From Candidatus Fonsibacter sp. (GTDB lineage: Bacteria > Pseudomonadota > Alphaproteobacteria > Pelagibacterales > Pelagibacteraceae), in contig SHWR01000002.1 in the NCBI GenBank assembly GCA_009693745.1, positions 1-34,052 of the forward strand: a DNA stretch of 34,052 bases, written 5' to 3'. The position numbers and the translations under genes are program-made. This document shows positions 1 through 8,936 of the stretch, one piece after another. Position 1 is the first letter of the stretch, and each line of letters starts with the position of its first letter. The notes beneath the pieces are model-generated. The model searched no databases, was not told the DNA's origin, and was given only the letters and a program-made list of their open reading frames with translations.

Positions 1-717
1 GTATCCTATATTTATGCAAAAAGAAAAAATTTACCTATTGAAGAAGCTTTTAATTTTAAGAATTTAAAAAGAACCGCAAAAGATGCTGCATTTGCTTTTA
101 CATTACCAATAATAATTTTGGGTGGAATATTTGGTGGGTTTGTAACAGCTACAGAAGGAGCAGGTTTGGCAGTAGTGGCTGCATTAGTCATAGCATTTAT
201 TTACAAAGAGTTTAATTTAAAACAATTTTTTGACGCAACTGTTGAAGGAGGATCGCAAACTGCAACTGTGATGTTGTTAGTTGCATCTTCTATGTTATTA
301 GGTGAATTTTTAACGATAGAACAAATTCCCCAAAAAATTGCTTTATCTTTAACAACGTTAACGCAAAATAAATATTTAATATTGGCGATATTAAATGTCT
401 TCTTATTTATTATAGGTTTCTTTTTGCACTCAGCTGCTGCAATTATTTTAGTAGTTCCGGTTGTAATGCCTTTAATTAACAGCTTAGGAATAGATCCTGT
501 TCATTTTGGTATTATTGTAACTTTAAACTTAGCAATCGGCCAACAAACCCCTCCAGTTGCAAGTGTTCTGGCTGTTGCTTGTTCTATTGCAAAAACTGAT
601 ATGTGGGCAGCATCCAAAGTGAATATCATTTTTGTTGCTGTTTTAATTTTTATATTATTACTTTCGACCTATGTTCCTATAGTGCCTATGTCTTTAGTTG
701 AGTATTTTTACAGATAA
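1..717 (+). CDS. TRAP transporter large permease (DctM-like), C-terminal part; 5' end outside window
   Basis: Frame is open from base 1 (VSYIYAKRKNLPIEEAF...) through the listed ORF; hydrophobic protein with GGIFGGFVTATEGAGLAVVAAL and HFGIIVTLNLAIGQQTPPV motifs typical of DctM. Confidence 0.9.
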   Translation, partial: VSYIYAKRKNLPIEEAFNFKNLKRTAKDAAFAFTLPIIILGGIFGGFVTATEGAGLAVVAALVIAFIYKEFNLKQFFDATVEGGSQTATVMLLVASSMLLGEFLTIEQIPQKIALSLTTLTQNKYLILAILNVFLFIIGFFLHSAAAIILVVPVVMPLINSLGIDPVHFGIIVTLNLAIGQQTPPVASVLAVACSIAKTDMWAASKVNIIFVAVLIFILLLSTYVPIVPMSLVEYFYR

Positions 718-722
718 AAAAC

Positions 723-1505
723 ATGTCAAAAATAATTTTACAAAAAAAAATTAGTGATTATATAATTGAAATATCGTTAAATCGCCCTGAAAAATTAAAC
801 GCACTAACAAAGCCTATGTGGAAAGAGTTAAGCGCTATATTTAAAAAACTATTCACAAATAAAAATTTAAGATGTATTGTAATTAGAGGTAAAGGTGGAA
901 AATCTTTCTCACCTGGTAACGATATTGGAGAATTTACAACTGAACGTTCAAATAGTAAACAATCAAAAGACTACGGTAAGTTTTTGCACTCTACTTTACG
1001 AGCTATATTAGATTGTCCCATTCCAACAGTTGCTTTAATTGAGGGTATTTGCGTCGGCGGAGGTTTAGAAATAGCCTCTTGTTGCGATATTAGGATATGC
1101 GGGAAATCTTCCAGATTTGGCGTTCCTATTAATAGACTAGGCTTAACAATGGCGCCAAGAGAAATGCAGCCTTTAATTAATTTGGTTGGCAAAAGTATTG
1201 CTTTAGAAATTTTACTAGAAGGCAGGGTTTTTGATTCCGTGGAGGCTTTACAAAAAGGTTTAGTTAATAAAATTGTTTCTGATAGTGAGGTTGAAAGGGA
1301 AACTTATGAAACTGCACAACGAATTGCGGATGGAGCTCCATTAGTTGCAAGATGGCACAAAAAATTTGCCAAAGAAATTTCAAATAATGAAAAAATTACA
1401 GATAAGATGAATGACTATGGTTATAAATGTTATGATACTGAAGATTTTAATATTGGTTACAAGACATTCCTAAATAAAACAAAGCCAAAATTTAAAAATA
1501 AATAA
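723..1505 (+). CDS. Enoyl-CoA hydratase/isomerase (crotonase) family protein
   Basis: Crotonase motifs NRPEKLNAL, GNDIGEF, GGGLEIASCCDIRI; 5 bp after the TRAP permease. Confidence 0.9.
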   Translation: MSKIILQKKISDYIIEISLNRPEKLNALTKPMWKELSAIFKKLFTNKNLRCIVIRGKGGKSFSPGNDIGEFTTERSNSKQSKDYGKFLHSTLRAILDCPIPTVALIEGICVGGGLEIASCCDIRICGKSSRFGVPINRLGLTMAPREMQPLINLVGKSIALEILLEGRVFDSVEALQKGLVNKIVSDSEVERETYETAQRIADGAPLVARWHKKFAKEISNNEKITDKMNDYGYKCYDTEDFNIGYKTFLNKTKPKFKNK

Positions 1506-1507
1506 TT

Positions 1508-2719
1508 ATGCCAGGACCTATTCATGGCACCAAAGTTCTTGAGCTAGCACAAATAATGGCCGGACCAAGTTGCGGTCTGTTACTTGCAGATCTTGGCGCT
1601 GATGTTGTTAAAATTGAAAAAATTCCAGATGGAGATGACACTAGACGCTTTACTCCACCAGAAATTAACGGAGAAGCTGCAGCTTTTATGACAATGAATA
1701 GAAATAAAAAAGGTTTTGCTTTGGATTTAAAAAGCAAAGAAGGCAAAGAGGTTTTTAAAAGAATGGCTAAAAAAGCTGACGTAATTATTGAAAATTTTAG
1801 AAAAGGGACGTTAGAAAAATTAGGCATTGGTTATGATGAACTTAAGAAAATAAACCCTAAAATAATTTTATGTGAAATATCAGGATATGGAAGAACAGGA
1901 CCTTATGCTGATAAAGGAGGGTTTGATCTAGTCGCTCAAGGAATGTCAGGACTTATGAGTATTACTGGTGAGAGTTCAGATAAGCCTCCGATGAAAGTTG
2001 GAGCGCCAATTACAGATATTACAGCTGGAATTTTAGGTGCTACTGGTGTTCTTGCTGCTTTAATTCACCGCGACAAAACTGGAGAAGGGCAAAGAGTAGA
2101 TACTTCTTTATATGAAGCTGGAATTATTCACACTTACTGGCAATCTGCAATCACAAGTGCAACTGGAAAATCTCCAGGTCCATTAGGTTCTGCTCATCCG
2201 TTAACAGCTCCTTACCAAGCTTTTAAGACCAAAGATAAATGGATTACTGTTGGAGCGTCTAATCAAAATAATTGGATAAATTTAATTGAAGCTTTAGGAA
2301 GAAAAGATTTACAGGAAGACAAAAGATTTAATAGCAATGCTAATCGAATGAAAAATTTAAAGCAGCTTGTTGAAATTTTAAATAGAGAAATTATAAAAAA
2401 ATCATCAAATGAATGGTTAAAAATATTTGATCAAAAAGGTCTTCCTTGTGGTCCTATTAACACTATTGAAGAAATGTTTGAAGATTCTCACACAAAACAT
2501 AGAAAAATGATTATTGAAGTTAAAAATACTAAAGCTGGAATATTTAAATCTATTGGAATGCCTATTAAATTTTCAAAATCTAAAACAGTAAAATCTAAAG
2601 GAGCGCCTATATTTGGAGAACATACTATAGAAGTCTTAATAGATTATGATTTTAATAGAGCTGAAATTGATAATTTAATCAAAAATAAAATAATTTATTC
2701 TTCAAGCGAATATGCTTAA
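1508..2719 (+). CDS. Family III CoA-transferase (CaiB/BaiF)
   Basis: VLELAQIMAGPSCGLLLADLGADVVKIEK, MNRNKKGFALDLKSKEG, conserved Asp in ITDITAG; 2 bp after the crotonase. Confidence 0.93.
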   Translation: MPGPIHGTKVLELAQIMAGPSCGLLLADLGADVVKIEKIPDGDDTRRFTPPEINGEAAAFMTMNRNKKGFALDLKSKEGKEVFKRMAKKADVIIENFRKGTLEKLGIGYDELKKINPKIILCEISGYGRTGPYADKGGFDLVAQGMSGLMSITGESSDKPPMKVGAPITDITAGILGATGVLAALIHRDKTGEGQRVDTSLYEAGIIHTYWQSAITSATGKSPGPLGSAHPLTAPYQAFKTKDKWITVGASNQNNWINLIEALGRKDLQEDKRFNSNANRMKNLKQLVEILNREIIKKSSNEWLKIFDQKGLPCGPINTIEEMFEDSHTKHRKMIIEVKNTKAGIFKSIGMPIKFSKSKTVKSKGAPIFGEHTIEVLIDYDFNRAEIDNLIKNKIIYSSSEYA

Positions 2720-2730
2720 GAGTTTAAAAA

Positions 2731-3210
2731 ATGTTTTTTAAAAGATTATTCTCACGTAGTAATTTAGAATTAAAAATTAATGACGGGGGCAGAGCTGCTG
2801 CCGGTTATAAAGGGCAGGCAGGAGATTGCGTTGTAAGATCTATTGCGATTGCTACAGGCATATCTTATCAAAAAATATATGATGATTTATTTAAAGCTAA
2901 TGAAGAATTTAGAAATACATCAAAAACTAAACTCGCAAGGAGTTTAAAAGAAAGAGCCGATAGTCCTCGAACTGGAACGCATAGAGTAGTATTAAAAAAA
3001 TATTTAAAAAAATTAGGATGGAAATGGACGCCTACTATGTTTATTGGAAAAGGCTGCAAGGTTCATTTAAAGAAAGAAGAGCTGCCCTTAGGCACATTAA
3101 TTGTATCTTGTTCTAAACACCTAACTGTTGTTATTAACGGAGTTCTGCACGATACATCAGATTGTTCTAGAAATGGGACTCGTTGTGTTTATGGATATTG
3201 GACTAAGTAA
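2731..3210 (+). CDS. Conserved hypothetical protein, possible papain-like cysteine-peptidase fold
   Basis: DGGRAAAGYKGQAGDCVVRSIAIATG (candidate Cys), later KHLTVVINGVLHDTSD (candidate His/Asp), ends GTRCVYGYW. Confidence 0.7.
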   Translation: MFFKRLFSRSNLELKINDGGRAAAGYKGQAGDCVVRSIAIATGISYQKIYDDLFKANEEFRNTSKTKLARSLKERADSPRTGTHRVVLKKYLKKLGWKWTPTMFIGKGCKVHLKKEELPLGTLIVSCSKHLTVVINGVLHDTSDCSRNGTRCVYGYWTK

Positions 3211-3211
3211 A

Positions 3212-4666
3212 TTAAATCTTCTGGTCGTATTCACCAATTTTTCCTGTTTTTTGAAGAGTTTTATCAATAAAATTAAAGATATTTTTGGTGTCTTGATTAG
3301 ATTTTAGAGTTTCAACTACCACAACTAAAGAGGGCTTGTTAGAGGAAGCTCTAATTAATCCCCAAGAATTATCTTCAAGAACAAACCTAACGCCATTGAT
3401 AGTAATGATTTCTTTTATCAATTGATTGTTAATTTTAGTTTTGTTTTCTTTAAATTCTTTAAACTGCTTAGTAATTAAATCAACTACTTGATATTTTTCT
3501 TCATCCTTACAAAATGGTGCCATAGTAGGAGTTTGATAGGTCAAAGGAAGAGCATCTATAATCTCAGACATTTTTTTATTTTCATTATTTAGTAAATGAC
3601 AAACTTGAATTGCTGACATAATTCCATCATCAAAACCAAATCCTATAGGGTGATTAAAAAAAAAGTGACCACTTTTTTCAAATCCTGCAATTGAATTTGT
3701 TTCTTTTACTTTTCTTTTAATATGAGAGTGACCTGTTTTCCAAAAAAAAACTTCGCACTTATTATTTTTTAAAACTTCATCGTTTGAGTAAAGACAAGTT
3801 GATTTAACATCAATAATAAATTTTTGTCTCTTGTATTTATTTGAAATGTTTCTTGCAATTAATAATCCTATTTTATCTGAAAATATTTCTCGTCCTTTAT
3901 TATCAATAACTCCAACTCTATCTCCATCACCATCAAACCCAAATCCAATATCAGCTTTATTTTTTATAACAGCTTCACTAATAGCATGAAGCATTTTCAT
4001 ATCTTCAGGATTAGGATTATATTTAGGAAATGTATAATCGAGATTACAATCTAACTCTACAACATCACAACCGATCCTCCTTAAAATTTGTGGAGCAAAT
4101 ACTCCGGCCGTTCCATTACCACAAGCAACTATAGCTTTAATTTTTTTATTTATTTTATTTTTTGAGATTAAATAATTACTGTATATTTCCTTAAAGTTAT
4201 CAATTTTTTTTAAACTACCTTTATCTTTTATAAAATTATTACTAAATACTATTTCTTTAAGTTCAGACATTTCTGTCGGGGCATGAGTTAGACCTTTTTC
4301 AATTCCCATCTTAATTCCGGTCCAGCCATTTTCATTATGACTTGCAGTTACCATCGCTATTGCATCTGCATCAAGTTCAAATTGCGCAAAATAAACCATA
4401 GGCGTTAAACTAAGACCAAGATCTTCAACATTGCATCCGCTTTTCATTAATCCTTCGATTAAAGCACCTTTAACTTCTTCACTATAAGATCTGTAATCAT
4501 GTCCAACGATTACTCTTGGATTTTTTTTTGCTCTTTTATTGATCTGTGTGCCTAGAGCAAGGCCTACAGTTTTAATTCCCTCTAAATTTATATCTTTAGG
4601 ATACAACCATCTAGCGTCATATTCTCTGAAACCATTTTTATTTATTACAATATCTTTAGAATTCAT
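3212..4666 (-). CDS. Phosphomannomutase/phosphoglucomutase
   Basis: TASHNENGWTGIK active-site Ser loop, GFGFDGDGDRVGVID metal loop, FEKSGHFFF sugar loop. Confidence 0.92.
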   Translation of the reverse strand: MNSKDIVINKNGFREYDARWLYPKDINLEGIKTVGLALGTQINKRAKKNPRVIVGHDYRSYSEEVKGALIEGLMKSGCNVEDLGLSLTPMVYFAQFELDADAIAMVTASHNENGWTGIKMGIEKGLTHAPTEMSELKEIVFSNNFIKDKGSLKKIDNFKEIYSNYLISKNKINKKIKAIVACGNGTAGVFAPQILRRIGCDVVELDCNLDYTFPKYNPNPEDMKMLHAISEAVIKNKADIGFGFDGDGDRVGVIDNKGREIFSDKIGLLIARNISNKYKRQKFIIDVKSTCLYSNDEVLKNNKCEVFFWKTGHSHIKRKVKETNSIAGFEKSGHFFFNHPIGFGFDDGIMSAIQVCHLLNNENKKMSEIIDALPLTYQTPTMAPFCKDEEKYQVVDLITKQFKEFKENKTKINNQLIKEIITINGVRFVLEDNSWGLIRASSNKPSLVVVVETLKSNQDTKNIFNFIDKTLQKTGKIGEYDQKI

Positions 4667-4790
4667 TAAAAAATTAATTGTTATTTTTTAATGGTTTATC
4701 AAAAATAAATTTTTTTATTTGACTTTTTTATAATGTTCTATTAATGTTCTATTGTAGTATGCGTATTAATAGTATACTCATAATTTTGTA

Positions 4791-4806
4791 ACACAATATG
4801 TAGTTG
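4791..4806. promoter_or_regulatory. Candidate NrdR box upstream of nrdA
   Basis: acacaatatgtagttg matches ACACWATATATWGTGT at 13 of 16 positions, 34 bp before the nrdA ATG; a degenerate partner may lie 31 bp upstream (4760-4775, tgcgtattaatagtat). Confidence 0.5.
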
Positions 4807-4839
4807 TTTTACCGCTAAAATCTAATAAAATATAGAGTT

Positions 4840-6780
4840 ATGCAAGATAATTTGGCTTTAGCCATTAGAAATCTCGTTTTGGATAAAGGAATCGATATTC
4901 CAATGTCAAATCCAAAATCTAACGTTCAGGATCTAAGAAAACCAGATCTTTTTTCTTTAACTAAAGAAACTGAGTTATTTCAAAATGAAAAAGGTATTAC
5001 AATTAAAATTGATAGATTTAAAGATTCTAAATTAACAAATTTTGGAAAAGCAACTTTAGACGATAGATATTTAGCTGACGGAGAATCTTATCAAGATTTA
5101 TTTGCTCGTGTTGCTGCAAATTACGCAGACAATAATTTACATGCACAAAGAATTTACAATTACATTAGCAATCTTTGGTTTATGCCAGCAACCCCAGTTT
5201 TATCTAACGCAGGAACTGACAGAGGTTTGCCAATATCTTGTTTCTTAAATGAAGCAACAGATAGCTTGGACGGTATTTTAGATCTTTGGTCAGAAAATGT
5301 TTGGCTTGCAGCACGAGGAGGTGGAATTGGTAGCTATTGGGGAAACTTAAGATCGATTGGAGAAAAAATTGGCCGGGTTGGAAAAACTTCTGGAATTATT
5401 CCGTTCATTAAAGTTATGGACTCTTTAACACTAGCAATCAGCCAAGGATCGTTAAGAAGAGGATCTGCTGCTTGTTATTTGCAAATTGATCATCCTGAAA
5501 TTGAAGAGTTTATAGAAATGAGAAGACCAACAGGTGGAGATCCAAATAGGAAAGCTTTAAATTTACATCACGGTGTTTTAGTTACAGATGCTTTTATGAG
5601 AGCAGTGGAACTTGATGAGCAATGGGCGCTAAAAAGTCCTTACGATGGCGTAGTCCAAGCAACTATATCTGCAAGAAATTTATGGATAAGATTATTAACT
5701 GCAAGAGTTGAAACGGGTGAGCCTTATATTATTTTTATAGATACAGTAAATAGAATGATACCGCAGCACCATAAACTTGCAGGTCTGACAGTTAAGACTT
5801 CAAATCTTTGTTCAGAAATTACTTTACCCACTGGAATTGATAAAAATGGAAAAAATAGAACTGCAGTTTGCTGTTTATCATCATTAAATTTAGAAACATA
5901 CGAGGAATGGAAAAATGATAAAAATTTCTTAGAAGATGTAATGAGATTTTTAGACAACATTTTAAGTGAATTTATTTTAAAAGCTCCCGATTCTTTTAAA
6001 GATGCTAAATATTCAGCTCATCGCGAAAGAAGCGTTGGTCTTGGAGTGATGGGATTTCATTCTTTCTTACAAAAAAATATGATCCCTTTCGAATCTGTAA
6101 TGGCAAAAGTTTGGAATACAAAAATTTTTAAATATATTGATCAAGAAGTTAATAAAGCTTCAAAAAAATTAGCAGAAGAAAGAGGAGCCTGTCCAGATGC
6201 CGCAGAATATGGAATTATGGAGAGATTTTCTAACAAAACAGCAATAGCTCCAACAGCTTCTATTTCAATTATCTGTGGAGGATCTTCTCCTGGAATTGAG
6301 CCGATAGCTGCAAATAGCTACACACATAAAACATTGTCAGGCTCATTTAATGTTAGAAATAAATTTTTAGAAGAACTTTTAGAAAAATATGGAACAAACA
6401 ATAGTGATGTTTGGTCTTCAATTACAACAAATCAAGGATCTATTCAGCATTTGGATTTTTTAACACAAGAAGAAAAAGATGTTTTTAAAACTGCATTTGA
6501 ACTTGATCAAAGATGGTTGATTGATCTTTCAGCAGATAGAACTCCTTATATATCTCAGGCACAATCATTGAATGTATTTATTCCAGCAGATGTTCATAAA
6601 AGAGATCTTCATCAGATCCATTTTCAGGCATGGAAGAAAGGACTTAAGAGCCTTTACTACTGTAGGTCGAAATCTATACAGAGAGCAGAGGTTGTAAGTA
6701 AAAGTTTTGTTGAAAGTTCAACAGAAAAAAAAGAAACTAATCAAACAACTAATTATGAGGAATGTTTATCATGTCAGTAG
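4840..6780 (+). CDS. nrdA: Class I ribonucleoside-diphosphate reductase, alpha subunit
   Basis: SNLCSEI active site, AVCCLSSLN, LKSLYYCRS, C-terminal EECLSCQ redox Cys pair. Confidence 0.95.
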   Translation: MQDNLALAIRNLVLDKGIDIPMSNPKSNVQDLRKPDLFSLTKETELFQNEKGITIKIDRFKDSKLTNFGKATLDDRYLADGESYQDLFARVAANYADNNLHAQRIYNYISNLWFMPATPVLSNAGTDRGLPISCFLNEATDSLDGILDLWSENVWLAARGGGIGSYWGNLRSIGEKIGRVGKTSGIIPFIKVMDSLTLAISQGSLRRGSAACYLQIDHPEIEEFIEMRRPTGGDPNRKALNLHHGVLVTDAFMRAVELDEQWALKSPYDGVVQATISARNLWIRLLTARVETGEPYIIFIDTVNRMIPQHHKLAGLTVKTSNLCSEITLPTGIDKNGKNRTAVCCLSSLNLETYEEWKNDKNFLEDVMRFLDNILSEFILKAPDSFKDAKYSAHRERSVGLGVMGFHSFLQKNMIPFESVMAKVWNTKIFKYIDQEVNKASKKLAEERGACPDAAEYGIMERFSNKTAIAPTASISIICGGSSPGIEPIAANSYTHKTLSGSFNVRNKFLEELLEKYGTNNSDVWSSITTNQGSIQHLDFLTQEEKDVFKTAFELDQRWLIDLSADRTPYISQAQSLNVFIPADVHKRDLHQIHFQAWKKGLKSLYYCRSKSIQRAEVVSKSFVESSTEKKETNQTTNYEECLSCQ

Positions 6781-7799
6781 CAGCAGTTAAGACTCCAGAA
6801 AAAATAATCGATAAAAATTATTGTGATACGCAAGGTTTGTTAAAAGATAATCCTGTATATAAACCTTTTCGTTATCCTTGGTGTTACGACGCATGGTTAA
6901 CTCAACAAAGAATTCATTGGTTACCCGAAGAAGTTCCTTTGTCTGAAGATATTAGAGATTGGCAAAAAAAGTTAACACAAGGTGAAAAAAATTTATTAAC
7001 ACAAATTTTTAGATTTTTTACACAGGCGGATGTTGAAGTAAATAATTGTTATTTAAGACACTATACAAGTGTTTTCAAACCAACAGAAGTTTTAATGATG
7101 ATGACTGCTTTTTCATCAATGGAAACAGTTCACATTGCTGCGTACTCACATTTACTGGATACGATAGGAATGCCAGACTCAGAATATTCCGCATTCTTAA
7201 AGTACAAAGAAATGAAAGATAAGTACGATTATATGAAAAATTTTAACATGAATAATAAAAGAGAAATTGCAAAAACAGTTGCTGTGTTTAGTGCTTTCAC
7301 GGAAGGTTTACAGTTATTTGCAAGTTTTGCGATCTTATTAAATTTCCCACGTTTTAATAAAATGAAAGGAATGGGTCAAATAGTTACTTGGTCAGTGAGA
7401 GACGAAACACTTCATTGTAACTCAATGATAAAGATTTTTAATACATTTTGTGATGAAAATCCTGGCTTGCTAGACGAGAGTTTAAAAAAAGAAATCTATG
7501 ATGCATGCAGAACAATTGTTCATCATGAAGATGCGTTTATTGATCTGGCTTTTGAAATGGGCAATATTGAAGGATTAACAGCTGAACAAGTTAAAACCTA
7601 TATCAGATGGATTGCAAATCGAAGATTATCTCAATTGCGCCTAAAAGAAATTTACGAGGTCAATGAAAATCCATTAACTTGGTTAGATGATATGTTAAAT
7701 GGTGTTGAACATATGAACTTTTTTGAAGGTAGAGCAACAGAGTATTCAAAAGCTTCTACAAAAGGTTCGTGGGTTGAAGCCTTTGAATTTACCAAATAA
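6771..7799 (+). CDS. nrdB: Ribonucleoside-diphosphate reductase, beta subunit
   Basis: SSMETVHIAAYSH (metal ligands and radical Tyr), VRDETLHCNSM; ATG at 6771 (MSVAAV) preferred over the ORF-track start at 6762; overlaps the nrdA end. Confidence 0.95.
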   Translation: MSVAAVKTPEKIIDKNYCDTQGLLKDNPVYKPFRYPWCYDAWLTQQRIHWLPEEVPLSEDIRDWQKKLTQGEKNLLTQIFRFFTQADVEVNNCYLRHYTSVFKPTEVLMMMTAFSSMETVHIAAYSHLLDTIGMPDSEYSAFLKYKEMKDKYDYMKNFNMNNKREIAKTVAVFSAFTEGLQLFASFAILLNFPRFNKMKGMGQIVTWSVRDETLHCNSMIKIFNTFCDENPGLLDESLKKEIYDACRTIVHHEDAFIDLAFEMGNIEGLTAEQVKTYIRWIANRRLSQLRLKEIYEVNENPLTWLDDMLNGVEHMNFFEGRATEYSKASTKGSWVEAFEFTK

Positions 7800-7806
7800 T
7801 TTAAAA

Positions 7807-8934
7807 CTATCTTTTATCTATCGGTTGAACTTTTCGATGAGGCGCTCCCGTATATTTTGAAAGAGGTCTAATTAGTCTGTTATTTTTTAATTGCTCAATT
7901 ATATGAGCGGACCATCCAGTAATTCTTGTGATTACAAAAATTGGAGTAAAGAAATCCACATCAAATCCCATTAAATAATAAGTAGGACCAGATGGAAAAT
8001 CTAGATTTGGAAATATTTTTTTTTCTTTAATCATTGTTTGTTCTAATATTTTAGAAATTTCTGGAAATTTTTTATTTTTGTAAAATTCTGCAGTTTTATA
8101 ATAATATTTAGTCATTGTAGGAACTCTTGAGTCTCCATTTTTATAAACACGATGACCAAAGCCTATAATTAAATCCTTATTTTTAATTTTATTTAAAATA
8201 TATTTTTCAGCATTTTCAGGTTCTTTAATATCAAAAAACATTTTCATAACCATTTCATTTGCCCCACCATGCAATGGTCCTTTCAAAGCACTTATGCCAC
8301 CAACTATTGCACTATAAATATCAGCAAGGGTACTTGTTATAACTCGCGATGCAAAAGTAGAGGCATTAAAACTATGTTCGGCATATAAAATTAAAGATAC
8401 ATTAAATGCTTTAACAACATCTTTGCTTGGAACTTTTCCAAAGCACATATGAAAGAAGTTTTCACTAAAGGTTAAATTTTTCTTTGGATCTACTATGTCC
8501 AATCCTTTTCTTGTTCTAAAATTTGCAGCAACTGCTGTTGGAGTTTTCGCAAAAATTTTTATAAACTTGTCATAATTAGCTTCGATTGTATTTGTTGCAG
8601 TTTCAGAGTCTTCTAAACCTAAATGACTAACAGAAGTTCTAGTTGTATCCATTGGATGTGCATTTTTTGGATAGTTTTGAATAATTTTCTTTAAATTAGA
8701 ACTAATTTCTCTATTGTTTCTCTCTTCTTCTTGAAATTTAGTTAGTTGTGAGTTGTTAGGTAGCTCTCCATTTAATAATAAGTAAGCAACTTCTTCAAAT
8801 GTGCATACTTCAGCAAGATCTTGAACGGCATAACCTCTATAGGTTAATGAATTAATATCCGGCATTACTTCTGAAATTTTGGTTTCGTCAGCAATAACGC
8901 CAACTAAACCTTTCTTAATCTCAGTCTCAGCCAT
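7807..8934 (-). CDS. prpC: Citrate synthase family, likely 2-methylcitrate synthase
   Basis: Citrate-synthase motifs GPLHGGANE, GFGHRVYKNGDSR; 2 bp downstream of prpB. Confidence 0.85.
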   Translation of the reverse strand: MAETEIKKGLVGVIADETKISEVMPDINSLTYRGYAVQDLAEVCTFEEVAYLLLNGELPNNSQLTKFQEEERNNREISSNLKKIIQNYPKNAHPMDTTRTSVSHLGLEDSETATNTIEANYDKFIKIFAKTPTAVAANFRTRKGLDIVDPKKNLTFSENFFHMCFGKVPSKDVVKAFNVSLILYAEHSFNASTFASRVITSTLADIYSAIVGGISALKGPLHGGANEMVMKMFFDIKEPENAEKYILNKIKNKDLIIGFGHRVYKNGDSRVPTMTKYYYKTAEFYKNKKFPEISKILEQTMIKEKKIFPNLDFPSGPTYYLMGFDVDFFTPIFVITRITGWSAHIIEQLKNNRLIRPLSKYTGAPHRKVQPIDKR

Positions 8935-8936
8935 TA

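Noticed and set aside
971-1192. Other short overlapping ORFs in the track (e.g. 971-1192, 1522-1827, 2868-3059, 5724-5960, 16380-16652, 17041-17241, 18975-19160, 21658-21855, 22422-22616, 23468-23680, 26628-26810, 29748-29936, 31315-31536, 31633-31845, 32631-32876)
   Set aside because: All lie antisense or out of frame inside strongly supported genes and show no recognisable domain.
4719-4734. Promoter from TTGACT and TATAAT upstream of nrdA
   Set aside because: The two hexamers are only 4 bp apart, so they cannot be a -35/-10 pair with each other.
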